A stretch of DNA of 54,830 nucleotides from Dermabacter indicis (GTDB lineage Bacteria > Actinomycetota > Actinomycetes > Actinomycetales > Dermabacteraceae). The DNA is taken from the NCBI GenBank assembly GCA_001403775.1, contig CYUG01000017.1:560600-615429 (forward strand), read 5' to 3'. This document shows, one piece after another, positions 17,970 to 25,888 of this stretch (positions are counted from its first letter, which is position 1; each line of letters begins with the position of its first letter). The translations under genes and the position numbers were made by a program. The notes beneath the pieces were generated by a model that saw only the letters and a list, made by a program, of their open reading frames with translations, was not told the origin of the DNA and did no database searches.

Positions 17970-18967
17970 GACTGTTCCTCCTCGCGCGCGTTGTTCTCAA
18001 TAGCCGCGAGGGCATCGAGGTTGTCGATGTCCTCGGTATCAAGGTGCACGTGGGCGTGCGTGAGTGTGCAGCCGTGAGCGTTCGCGTTGTGGCGAAGCGT
18101 GTTCACGAAGGCCGCGATGGCGGGGATTTTGAGCGCGCCGGGGCGGTTCACGATGCCGATCACGCGGTTGTCGAGCTCCTTGACTTCCTTGATCACGACC
18201 GTGTCGTTCGGATAGGCCTCGAGGGCGATCTCGGGGAGGAGGGCGACGACGCCCGTGTTGTGCCCGACGAGGCGCTGGGCCACCGTCGAATCGTCCGTGC
18301 AGTACCGAATATCGGGGGTGAACCCCGCGACCTGCGCGTGGTGGCGGAGGTTCGCGCTGCACCTATCGCAGCCGGCCACCCACGCCTCGCCGCTCAAGTC
18401 CTTCATCGAGATGTCCTCGCGCTTCGCGAGCGGGTGGTCCTTCGGGAGGATGAGCCGCACCGGGTCGGCGAGGATCGGCGTCCACTCGAGCGCTTCGTGC
18501 TCCTCGGGTGGGGTTTGCGAGTAGCGGAAGATCATCGCGACGTCGAAGTTATTGCCGCGCACGCCTTCAAGTGCCTCGGGCGGCTCGCATTCGGTGAAGC
18601 CGAGTTCGATCCCGGGGTAGTCCTTGTCCATGCGTGCGAGCGTGGGAGGAAGGAGCATTGCGGCGGCAGATGGAAAAGCAGCGCAGCGTACGAGGCCTTT
18701 CTTGAGGGCAGCGAGGTCGTTCATTTCGGTCTCGGCGGCCTCGAGGTTCGTGGCGATCGCGGCGGCATGCACGGCGAGGCGCGCGCCGGCCTCCGTGGGG
18801 GGGACACCGCCCGAGCCACGCACGACGAGCTGCATGCCCGTATCTTTTTCGAGGGCAGCGAGGTGCTGGGAAACGGCGGGCTGGGTCCAGCCAAGTTCAC
18901 GCGCTGCGGCGCCGATCGAGCCTTTGGTGACCACCCTGTTGAAGATCACGAGTCTGCGAGGATCCAT
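17966..18967 (-). CDS. LysR-family transcriptional regulator
   Basis: A 333-residue regulator with an N-terminal winged helix-turn-helix (residues 1-60; GSIGAAARELGWTQPAVSQHLAALE) and a type 2 periplasmic-binding-like effector domain. A Cys pair (GCDRCSAN) and a further Cys (RYCTDD) lie in the effector domain and could be redox sensing or structural; that is a guess. The ATG at 18967 is preceded by TAGACT at a 7-nt spacing and no ribosome site, so the mRNA is probably leaderless. It is divergent from manA across 94 nt and may regulate that gene, its own operon, or both. The LysR stop overlaps the downstream membrane-protein start. Confidence 0.92.
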   Translation of the reverse strand: MDPRRLVIFNRVVTKGSIGAAARELGWTQPAVSQHLAALEKDTGMQLVVRGSGGVPPTEAGARLAVHAAAIATNLEAAETEMNDLAALKKGLVRCAAFPSAAAMLLPPTLARMDKDYPGIELGFTECEPPEALEGVRGNNFDVAMIFRYSQTPPEEHEALEWTPILADPVRLILPKDHPLAKREDISMKDLSGEAWVAGCDRCSANLRHHAQVAGFTPDIRYCTDDSTVAQRLVGHNTGVVALLPEIALEAYPNDTVVIKEVKELDNRVIGIVNRPGALKIPAIAAFVNTLRHNANAHGCTLTHAHVHLDTEDIDNLDALAAIENNAREEEQS

Positions 18968-18974
18968 ACGCGCA

Positions 18975-18980
18975 AGTCTA
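18975..18980 (-). promoter_or_regulatory. -10 box TAGACT of the LysR gene
   Basis: Minus-strand TAGACT, seven nucleotides, then the ATG at 18967; no Shine-Dalgarno. It lies in the intergenic space shared with manA, where LysR would be expected to bind. Confidence 0.5.
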
Positions 18981-19061
18981 CAGGCCTCCAAAGGGTTTCT
19001 TATGGGGTGGGGGAGGCGTTTAGGATTGATTCTCGTAACACCTTGACTCGGGAGGCACCGG

Positions 19062-20261
19062 ATGCGGCGACTCAGTGGCCATCTCCAGCGCTACGCGTGG
19101 GGCTCGCCCACGCTCCTGCCCGAATTCCTTTCTATTGATGCTGACGGTACCCCGTGGGCGGAACTCTGGTTCGGCGCCCACCCGCTCGCGCCGGCGACCC
19201 TTACGGCGAGCGGCGAGGCCCTCAACGACGCGATCGCGGTGAACCCCGAGAGCTTGCTCGGCGAGCCCGTCACACGTGCCTTTGGAAACGCCCTGCCGTT
19301 CCTTCTCAAACTCATCGCCCCGAAGGAACCACTCTCACTTCAGGTGCACCCTTCGCGCGAGCACGCGAGCGAATGTTTTGCCGCGGAAAACGCCGCGGGT
19401 CTTGCACTCGATTCGCCCGAGCGGAACTATCGCGATGCAAACCATAAGCCCGAGATGGTGCTCGCTCTCGAACCCTTCGAGGCGCTGTGCGGCTTCCGCA
19501 CGCCCCGTAAGGCCGCGTCGATTCTCGAGGGGCTCGAGGCTCCGCTTGCTCAGCGCATGCTCGCCTTGCTTGAAGCTCAACCGAGCGCGCACGGCATGCG
19601 GGCGGCCTTCCGCATGCTTGTGGCTCCCGCGATGCGCCCCGATCCGAGCGAGATCGTCGCGCTCGCGGAGGAATGCGGCGCGCGCTTGCGCGCACGCACG
19701 TCGCCTTCGCCACGAATCGACCGCGCCGTGGCGCTGCTCAACGAGAAGTACCCCGGCGACCCGGGCGTTGCCGCAACGCTCCTCCTGAACCCAGTCTCGC
19801 TCAAGCCGGGCGAGGCGATGTTCGTCCCGGCAGGCGCCCTCCACTCCTACCTGAGCGGCTTCGCGGTCGAGATCATGGCCTCGAGCGACAACGTGCTGCG
19901 CGCGGGCATCACCCCCAAGAAGGTGGACGCCGACGAACTGCTGCAATGTGTGTCCGTGAGTGCCGCCCCGCCGATCCGCATCGCGCCCGAGCGTCTCAAC
20001 GATGTCACGAGCGCCTACTTCGCGCCGATCGACGATTTCGAGCTCTCAACCTTCACGAGTGAAACCCACGATGGTTCCATGGCGAAGACGTTCGTGGGCA
20101 CGGGCCCGCGCATCGTCGTGTGCCTCGACGGACCTCTCACGCTCGACACCTCCGCAGGCAGCGACATACTCGAGCGCGGCGAGGCCGTGTTTATTGCCGC
20201 GCACGAAGGTCCACTCACGGTGCGTGGGCGGGGCCGGCTCGTGCAAGCGAGCGTTCCGTAG
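19062..20261 (+). CDS. manA: Mannose-6-phosphate isomerase, class I
   Basis: A 399-residue cytosolic zinc enzyme interconverting mannose-6-phosphate and fructose-6-phosphate. Family blocks: RYAWGSPTLLPEF, PFLLKLIAPKEPLSLQVHPS with metal ligands Gln94 and His96, NHKPEMVLAL, LKPGEAMFVPAGALHSYLSG, EIMASSDNVLRAG. The length fits type I PMI. GGGAGG lies before the ATG at 19062, unlike its leaderless divergent neighbour. It supplies mannose donors for glycan or glycolipid synthesis, or allows mannose use. Confidence 0.96.
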   Translation: MRRLSGHLQRYAWGSPTLLPEFLSIDADGTPWAELWFGAHPLAPATLTASGEALNDAIAVNPESLLGEPVTRAFGNALPFLLKLIAPKEPLSLQVHPSREHASECFAAENAAGLALDSPERNYRDANHKPEMVLALEPFEALCGFRTPRKAASILEGLEAPLAQRMLALLEAQPSAHGMRAAFRMLVAPAMRPDPSEIVALAEECGARLRARTSPSPRIDRAVALLNEKYPGDPGVAATLLLNPVSLKPGEAMFVPAGALHSYLSGFAVEIMASSDNVLRAGITPKKVDADELLQCVSVSAAPPIRIAPERLNDVTSAYFAPIDDFELSTFTSETHDGSMAKTFVGTGPRIVVCLDGPLTLDTSAGSDILERGEAVFIAAHEGPLTVRGRGRLVQASVP

Positions 20262-20279
20262 GTCAGTTCCGACGCTCGT

Positions 20280-21662
20280 CTACGCCTCGGCGCCCTTGTG
20301 TTCATCAAGGTGCATCCACGCGTCGGTGCGGCCGCGCCACCAGAGCGTCGCGGCGCGCGAGGCGAGGAAGACGAACGTGAAAATAGCCCACAGAAGCGCC
20401 AGTGCGAACGGGGAATCGGCGGGAAGTAGGCCGGCGTCGGACACCCACCAGAGCCCGAGGGCGAACGGGAGGTATGCCCCCATGGTGACGAGCCCGGCGA
20501 GCCCGAGGTAGCGGGCATCGCCAGCGCCCATGTACACCCCGTCGAGCACGAAAACGTACCCGGCGAGCGGCTGCGCGATCAGCAGCACGACGAGCGCCCA
20601 CGCGAGTGAACGCTGCACCGCGGGGTCGGGCGTGAACACCTGGGGGAGGGCAAACGAGGCGAGGAGGAGCGCGGCGGCGACGGCGAGCCCGCCAAAGAAG
20701 GACCAGCGCACGAGCGTACGCGTCACGGACTCGACGCTCTTACGGTCGCCCGCCCCGAGGTGCTTACCCGTGAGGGCTTGCGCCGCGATCGCGAGGGAAT
20801 CAAGGGCGAGTGCCGTGAGCGCGAAGACGGAGTTCATGAGCTGATGTGCCGCGAGCGTGACCTCGCCGAGCTTGATCGCGATGGCCGTGGCCGTGAGGAT
20901 CACGACGCGCATTGTGGCCGAGCGAATGAAAAGCCAGCGCCCTTCCCTCCACGCGGAGCTCACGCCCGAGAAGTTCGGGGCGAGGCTCACCGAGCGGCGT
21001 CGGGCCCCGCGCACAATGATCCCGATGTACCACGCCGCCATGCCCCACTGGCAAACAAGCGTGCCGATAGCTGAGCCCGCGATCCCGAGATCAAGGCCGA
21101 AAATGAGCGCCCAGTTGATCGGCACATTGAGAGCCGCGCCCACACCCGCGATGATGAGCGTGATGCGCGTGTCCTGGAGACCTCGCACGAGACCGAGAGC
21201 CGCCTGGATCATGAGCATCGCCGGAAGGCCTGCGGCAGAGATCTGCAAGTACGTCGATGCTTCGTGCGCGACTTCCGCCCGGGGTCCGAAGAAGCCGATC
21301 ACGACATCCGCGCCGAAGCCCAGCACGAGCGCGCACGCGAGGCCAATGAGGGCCGCGAGCCACGTGGCATCGATGCCCTTCGTGAGGGCGCGGGTCATGT
21401 TCCCAGCGCCCACGGCCCGCGCGACCGCCGCGGTCGTCGAGTACGCGAGGAAGATTGCGAGGCCTACGACTGTCGTGAGGATCGTCGAAGCGATCGAAAG
21501 ACCGGCGAGGGCCGCGGTGGAGACGTGCCCCACAAACGCCGAGTCCACAAGAATGAAGAGAGGTTCGGCAACGAGGGCGCCGAGAGCCGGGATCGCGAGC
21601 GCGAGGATCGCGCGGGCGTCGGTTCGAGGCTGAGGCGAATCGGTGGGGGCAGAAGAACTCAC
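20280..21662 (-). CDS. MATE family efflux transporter (DinF-like)
   Basis: A 460-residue membrane protein with about twelve hydrophobic segments in two repeats. MATE-type features: PALGALVAEPLFILVDSAFVG near the N-terminus (the conserved Asp in the first helix region), LGLVRGLQDTR, PINWALIFGLDLGIAGSAIGT, and the inter-repeat KHLGAGD. It would export cationic compounds by Na+ or H+ antiport. The start is GTG at 21662, positioned 6 nt after TAGCAT with no ribosome site. It is convergent with manA. Confidence 0.93.
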   Translation of the reverse strand: MSSSAPTDSPQPRTDARAILALAIPALGALVAEPLFILVDSAFVGHVSTAALAGLSIASTILTTVVGLAIFLAYSTTAAVARAVGAGNMTRALTKGIDATWLAALIGLACALVLGFGADVVIGFFGPRAEVAHEASTYLQISAAGLPAMLMIQAALGLVRGLQDTRITLIIAGVGAALNVPINWALIFGLDLGIAGSAIGTLVCQWGMAAWYIGIIVRGARRRSVSLAPNFSGVSSAWREGRWLFIRSATMRVVILTATAIAIKLGEVTLAAHQLMNSVFALTALALDSLAIAAQALTGKHLGAGDRKSVESVTRTLVRWSFFGGLAVAAALLLASFALPQVFTPDPAVQRSLAWALVVLLIAQPLAGYVFVLDGVYMGAGDARYLGLAGLVTMGAYLPFALGLWWVSDAGLLPADSPFALALLWAIFTFVFLASRAATLWWRGRTDAWMHLDEHKGAEA

Positions 21663-21668
21663 GGGACG

Positions 21669-21674
21669 ATGCTA
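21669..21674 (-). promoter_or_regulatory. -10 box TAGCAT of a leaderless promoter (MATE gene)
   Basis: Minus-strand TAGCAT, CGTCCC, then GTG at 21662. The 6-nt spacing supports transcription starting at the GTG. Confidence 0.5.
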
Positions 21675-21782
21675 AGGGGCCGCGAGCTGCTCCCTCGAGG
21701 CGCGGGCGAGGCAAACGTGATGAGGAAGTCACCTCTTCGATTCGAAGAGGGCCTCTTCGTGCGGTAAAGTAGATCCGGTTCA

Positions 21783-21855
21783 GGGGCTATAGCTCAGTTG
21801 GTAGAGCGTTTCGTTCGCAATGAAAAGGTCAGGGGTTCGATTCCCCTTAGCTCCA
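21783..21855 (+). tRNA. tRNA-Ala, anticodon CGC
   Basis: A complete 73-nt cloverleaf: acceptor GGGGCTA/TAGCTCC, D-stem GCTC/GAGC with loop AGTTGGTA, anticodon loop TTCGCAA (anticodon CGC, reads GCG), variable AGGTC, T-stem AGGGG/CCCCT with loop TTCGATT, discriminator A. The acceptor contains the G3-U70 pair that defines alanine tRNA. No CCA is encoded. An accessory island begins directly after it. Confidence 0.97.
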
Positions 21856-21870
21856 CGTAAGATGAGAAAA

Positions 21871-21885
21871 TCGAAACTTGCCCCG
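21871..21885 (+). repeat. 15-nt sequence found inverted at 23227-23241
   Basis: TCGAAACTTGCCCCG here, overlapping the tRNA terminator stem, is the exact reverse complement of 23227-23241 at the start of the HTH gene fragment. The inverted pair brackets the recombinase remnant. Confidence 0.6.
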
Positions 21886-21909
21886 CCTGATGGCGGGGCA
21901 GTTTTGTTT
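21879..21909 (+). terminator. Rho-independent terminator after tRNA-Ala
   Basis: TGCCCCGCC and GGCGGGGCA pair around TGAT, followed by GTTTTGTTT. It lies 23 nt after the tRNA and fits its terminator. Confidence 0.8.
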
Positions 21910-23040
21910 CTGCGGTGACGTGCGCCGGGGCGTCGAGGTCGACCAGGAGTTCGGTGAGCCGGTCCAAGCCTGTTCGGGCCTCGGTGTAGGTGTCGGTGAG
22001 GTTGTCGAGCTAGGTGGTGATCTGGTCGAGGCTGGCGCGGATGCGGTCTTGATCGCTTTTGAGGAGGTCGAGGGGGATCGCGTCGGCGTAGTGGACCTGG
22101 ACGAGCTTGAGATGTTCGGCTTCGAGCTTGTTGCGCTGGGCAGTCAGGAGCTTGCGTTCGTCCTCGCTGGATCCTTCGAGCTGGTCGAACACGTCGTTGA
22201 GGACCTTCCGGACCTGCGCAGCCTGAGTTGGGTCTAGGGAGTTGCGCTGGTAGGTGCGTTCGATCTCGGCTTCGGCGCGTTCGGCGAGGATCGCGGAGCG
22301 AGTGCAGTTGGTGGTCTTGCGTCGTCGTCCGGAGCAGGTGAAGTACTCGTAGCGGTCCCCGGTCTTGTCGCGGGGGCGTTCGATCCTGAGCTTGGCTCCG
22401 CAGGAGCAGTACAGGGTGCCTTTGAGGTAGTGGTCGTACTTCTGTGGTCGTTCGCCGCGGGCGTTGTTGGCGTCGAGGTTGGTTTGGACCCGCAGACAGG
22501 TTTCGGCGTCGACGAGAGGTTAGTGGGTGCCGTCGTAGGTGACGTCGCGGAAGGTGACGGTGCCCTGGTAGTAGGGGTTGGTCAGGATCTTGTGCAGCCC
22601 GGTGGTGGTGACTGGTTTGGCCGGCTGCGAGGGGGTGGGTCGGGTGGTCAGGCCGCGGGCTGTGAGTTCTTTGGCCAGGCGCGACAGGGACCAGTCCCCG
22701 GTGGCGTAGGCGGTGAACGCGAAACGGACGAGGTCGGCGCGTTCGGGGTCGATCTCGATCTCGCGGGACTCGCTTCCTCGGGCATCGGTGGTGCGGACGT
22801 TGAGCAAGCCCAGAGACGCTTTGGTGGGGGTGCCGCCGATGACCGCTTTCTGGGTCATGCCTTTGAGAACTTCCTGGGCCAGGTTCAGCGAGTAGAACTC
22901 GACCATGGAGGCCAGGATGCCGTGCATCAGCATCCCTGAGGAGGTCTCGTCGATGTTCTCGGTGACCGACACCAGGCTGATGTTCGCATCTCGCAGCGCG
23001 GCGTGGATCATGGCGTCAACGCCCGGGCTGCAAGAAAGCC
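21900..23040 (-). pseudogene. Serine recombinase (large resolvase type), 5'-truncated with two in-frame stops
   Basis: Reading the minus strand, one frame gives the late catalytic domain (DAMIHAALRDANISLVSVTE, then SGMLMHGILASMVEFYS), the Recombinase domain (GTPTKASLGLLNVR, TNPYYQGTVTF), a Cys zinc ribbon (LYCSCGAKL and FTCSGRRR) and a coiled-coil tail. A TAA at 22520 interrupts it just after YDGTH and a TAG at 22010 interrupts it again; both stops are in the same frame. The N-terminal half with the nucleophilic Ser is missing and replaced by unrelated sequence beyond about 23020. It is therefore dead as an integrase. Its position beside tRNA-Ala fits an old integration module. Confidence 0.85.
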
Positions 23041-23109
23041 GCGCTGGTCCTCTCTTCTCCGAAAGGATGAGCAACGCGCTTCTTTTCGAGTGCTCGAACT
23101 GCTCCAGGC

Positions 23110-23262
23110 GGCCTCCATGCTCGGAACGATGTCGCGTTGCGCACTTGCCGGTACTGGTTCACGTTGGATAGGCCGCCGCGCGCGATTGCGGATCGGTCGG
23201 TGCAGTGTTCCCATGTAACCCAGCGACGGGGCAAGTTTCGACAAGCCTTCCGCTAGGTCCAC
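23110..23262 (-). pseudogene. Fragment of recombinase-linked HTH gene
   Basis: The minus-strand frame starting at GTG 23262 (VDLAEGLSKLAPSLGYM) matches the N-terminus of the gene at 30742-31215 (VDLAGSFSKLAPSVIQM), but the match fades after about 35 residues and no helix-turn-helix follows. It runs into the sequence that replaced the recombinase N-terminus. I read it as a broken copy. Confidence 0.6.
23228..23262. repeat. 35-nt imperfect direct repeat, left copy
   Basis: It matches 31181-31215 in the same orientation at 30 of 35 positions, ending in an identical CTAGGTCCAC. Sequence to the right of each copy is unrelated, so the similarity stops sharply at position 23262/31215. The pair flanks the cargo of the island. 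Confidence 0.7.
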
Positions 23263-23284
23263 CCCACGCACAAGGCTCGAACCC

Positions 23285-23495
23285 TTGCCATCATCGATGG
23301 TTTCGGTTCGGGCCTTGTTGCAGTCTTGGGCCCAGGTGAGGGCGTTGGCGGTGACCGAGACGACGGTGCCGCCGATCAACAGGGCCCAGGGATACCAAGC
23401 GGCCATCTGGTTCGCGAGTGTGACGACGGCGACGGTGGCCACCACGATGATGCCATCGATGATCAACGGCCGCGCCCACGCCACTACCCGACCTG
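23285..23495 (-). pseudogene. DUF2637 membrane protein fragment
   Basis: The frame reads PLIIDGIIVVATVAVVTLA, AAWYPWALLIGGTVVSVTANAL, the hydrophobic pattern of DUF2637/SpdB-type proteins common on actinobacterial conjugative elements. Both ends are lost: the N-terminus abuts relaxase sequence on the other strand and the C-terminus runs into the HTH fragment. Confidence 0.6.
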
Positions 23496-23499
23496 CTGG

Positions 23500-23977
23500 C
23501 TCCGGCCGCGCCCGACAGGCGCTGCGTCTCATCGCCGGGCTGATCCCTGAAGCCGACGGCCCCATGACCCCCGACATGCAGCAAGCCTTGGCCCAGCGCC
23601 GCGACCTCATCGAGCAACGCGCCGATGCCGTGCTCCACAACGCCCTCACCGACAACCAGCCTTGGACCGCGAAATTCGGCACCAATCCCAAGGAGGCGAA
23701 GCGGTGGGAGGCGTGGAGGCGCGCCGCGCGTACGGTTGCGGCCTACCGCGACCGCTACCAGATCACCGACGATCGCACTCCGTTCGGTCCGGCGCCGGAG
23801 AGCACCAGCCAGAAGATCGACGCCGCACGAGCGCGCGCCGCTCTCAACCGCGCGCAGTCCATCGCGAACGACGACCCGACGAGGGACCAGGTGCAGCTAA
23901 CCACCGCGAACCGATCCGCCCCGAGCCTTTGGCCCAATCCGGCGCAAGGGGCAGGGGCCGAAGGGGTCGTCGGTTAG
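23500..23977 (+). pseudogene. C-terminal fragment of MobF-type conjugative relaxase
   Basis: The last 155 or so codons before the stop at 23977 read as the tail of a TraA/TrwC-like relaxase: LIAGLIPEADGPM, QRRDLIEQRADAVL, RWEAWRRAARTVAAYRDRY, GPAPESTSQKIDAARARAAL. The N-terminal relaxase and helicase parts are absent; upstream is the DUF2637 remnant on the opposite strand. The frame continues left without similarity, so the junction is near 23495-23500. It shows the island once carried conjugation genes. Confidence 0.75.
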
Positions 23978-23979
23978 AG

Positions 23980-24915
23980 CTAGCGTCCCGTCGCACCCGG
24001 CTCGGCGCGGCGGTGATCGAACTCCTGTCCCAGCTCGGGCCGCGTCACCTCGCGCTTGGGCGGATCGTCGGCATCGAGCAGGGCGATCACGTCGCTGGGC
24101 TGGGTGATGAGGGAGGCGAAGCGCTGCTTGATGAGTTCGTTCGGTCCAGCGCTGGCGGCGCTGGTTACCGGACCGGGCACCGCGCCGACGCCTCGACCCA
24201 GCTCGCGTGCGATGAGCACTGTCGTCATCGACCCGGACCGCATACCCGCCTCGGGGACAAAGGTCACACCCGACAGGGCGGCCATCAGCCGGTTCCTCGC
24301 GATGAACGTGTTCCTGGTCGGCGTAGCTCCCGGCGGCACCTCGCTGACCAGCAGACCGACATCCCCGATCCGACGCAGCATGTCGCTGTGCCCAGCAGGA
24401 TCGAGACAGTCCAGAGCGCCCGCGAGCAACGCGATCGTCTGCCCGCCGGCCGCGAGCAGGGTGCGATGCGCGGCTCCTTCGACCCCGTCGGCGCCGCCGC
24501 CGACGATGCGTTCCACGTCGGCCATCCCGGTCGCCAGTTCGACGGTGACGTGCTCTCCGTATGACGTTGAGGCTCGGGAGCCGGTGATCGTCACGCGATC
24601 GCTCAGCGCCGTCGTCAGGAACGGGGTCGCCCCGTGCGTCCACAATAGGTACGGAGCACGCCCACCGAGATCATCAAGCCCGGCAGGCCATTCCTTGTCC
24701 GCCGGAATGAGAGTGCCGAAATTCGCCGCCTTGCGTCTCAGCCACCCGGTCGGGCAGGTCGGGTGTGATCCGAGCGGCAAGCCGTTCACGCCATATCAGC
24801 GCATCCGCGCGGGCAAGGCCCGGCACCATATCGTCGGACACCACCAGCCGCATAGTCTCGACACCGCGACCCGCGCCATCCGCTCACCCTGCATCCGCTC
24901 TGCCAGTGTCGCCAT
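23980..24915 (-). pseudogene. DprA/Smf-like DNA processing protein, frameshifted
   Basis: The main open part (24789 to 23980) contains the Rossmann-like DprA core: RVTITGSRASTSYGEH, GGGADGVEGAAHRTLLAAGG, LVSEVPPGATPTRNTF, RNRLMAALSGVTFVPEAG, and a C-terminal helical part. The N-terminal sequence is split. From the ATG at 24915 a frame gives MATLAERMQGERMARVAVSR, then the homologous reading moves to another frame (GVETMRLVVSDDMVPG to LPDRVAET) and returns before KAANFGTLIPADKEWPAG; the original frame has a stop at about 24796. Two compensating shifts therefore break it, although a shortened product could still be made. Confidence 0.7.
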
Positions 24916-25105
24916 GATCGGTGTCCTCTCGCTCCAAGGTCACCGACGAGGTACACGCTCGCGCTCCGGCGACAGGTTCCCTCTGTCAGAGCGCGGTCGT
25001 AGACTGAGTGACGAGGCAGGTTCTTCAGCTACGCGGGTCCTATGGGACCGCCTCTTCGAGGGCACTCGGTTCATAGCCGCTTCCACGACGGAACACCGTT
25101 GCGCT

Positions 25106-25492
25106 ATGACGAGGTCAGAGAAGCCCGCGATGCTCCGCACATCGGTCGCGCTCAGCGCACGAGGCTACGGCGTACTCCGCTACGTACCCACCAACCTGCT
25201 GCTCAACGCCATCCGCGCCAGACGCGGCCTCAAATGTGGCATCCCTGTATGCTCCTGGCCCTGTCCTACCTCTACGCCACCGCGATCTGCACCACGAGCA
25301 TCAACGGCGGCGGCGCCGGCTGGCTCAATGCTGGCCCTGCTGTTCGTCTGGAATGCCCTCACGTTCCTCTGGATCGGACCTGTCGGCCCCGCCCTCATGG
25401 CACGGGCGAGATCCTCGGAGCACCGTTATCTGTCGCGCGCTGTTAGCCAGCGTCCCGTGGCAGCGGAGGAAGCTGTAGTAGGAAGCGAATGA
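25106..25492 (+). pseudogene. Small membrane protein (often called sulfate permease), two frameshifts
   Basis: The reading VLRYVPTNLLLNAIRARRGLK is followed in a second frame by MLLALSYLYATAICTTS, then in the first frame again by LALLFVWNALTFLWIGPV. This order matches a small actinobacterial membrane protein frequently labelled sulfate permease, a name I would not trust. Single-base losses near 25240 and 25330 explain the breaks. It lies just before the promoter region of the cargo operon. Confidence 0.6.
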
Positions 25493-25590
25493 CCTGCGAG
25501 CAGCCTCGAGAGCCATCCCAGACGGGTGCCAGTCCGATGAGATGCCGTTCGGCTAATCGGTGATCGGAGTCGCCCGCACCCGCGCGCTCC

Positions 25591-25620
25591 TTGGGTTGGC
25601 GATGCCGCAACTGGTAGTGT
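25591..25620 (+). promoter_or_regulatory. Candidate promoter of the five-gene island operon
   Basis: TTGGGT (25591-25596) and TAGTGT (25615-25620) are 18 nt apart. Transcription would begin near 25627, ahead of the AGGAGGAGA ribosome site at 25636-25644. The gap between 25493 and 25654 contains no other clear promoter. Confidence 0.35.
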
Positions 25621-25654
25621 GACGTTGGACCCCGTAGGAGGAGAGTGCAGGAAG

Positions 25655-25888
25655 ATGGAAGAAGAACACGAAGTTCTGACTACTGACGAGGCAGCCGCCC
25701 TTCTGCGCGTCAGTACGAAGACTGTCCTCGCGCTCGCCCGCGAAGGGACCTTGCCGGGAGAGAAGGTTGGACGCGCCTGGCGCTTCCTCCGGAGCGATGT
25801 CTTGGCCCTAGTCCGGGGTGGCTCCGCGACCAAACTGATGTCTGAAGCCGGCGGTATCGTGGCCCCCGGAGGAGGCCGCGATGATTGA
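25655..25888 (+). CDS. Excisionase-family / MerR-like helix-turn-helix protein, first gene of the island operon
   Basis: A 77-residue protein with one short DNA-binding domain: LTTDEAAALLRVSTKTVLALAREGTLPGEKVGRAWRF-type order (residues 8-44), the excisionase-like winged helix ending in an Arg/Trp turn, then DVLALV and a disordered Gly-rich tail. I take the ATG at 25655, about 10 nt after AGGAGGAGA; a GTG at 25619 would place the ribosome site inside the gene. The last 8 nt overlap the next gene, so it is coupled to the operon. It could be the operon's regulator rather than a recombination directionality factor, since no integrase is intact here. Confidence 0.85.
   Translation: MEEEHEVLTTDEAAALLRVSTKTVLALAREGTLPGEKVGRAWRFLRSDVLALVRGGSATKLMSEAGGIVAPGGGRDD

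Noticed and set aside
24056-25492. Long plus-strand open frame across the DprA region
   Set aside because: It is antisense to the DprA homologue for most of its length. Only the last part (from 25106) resembles a protein, the broken small membrane protein.
25655-25888. Working excisionase/integrase module
   Set aside because: The HTH protein resembles an excisionase, but no intact integrase exists in the island and its overlap with the ParB-fold gene ties it to the cargo operon.
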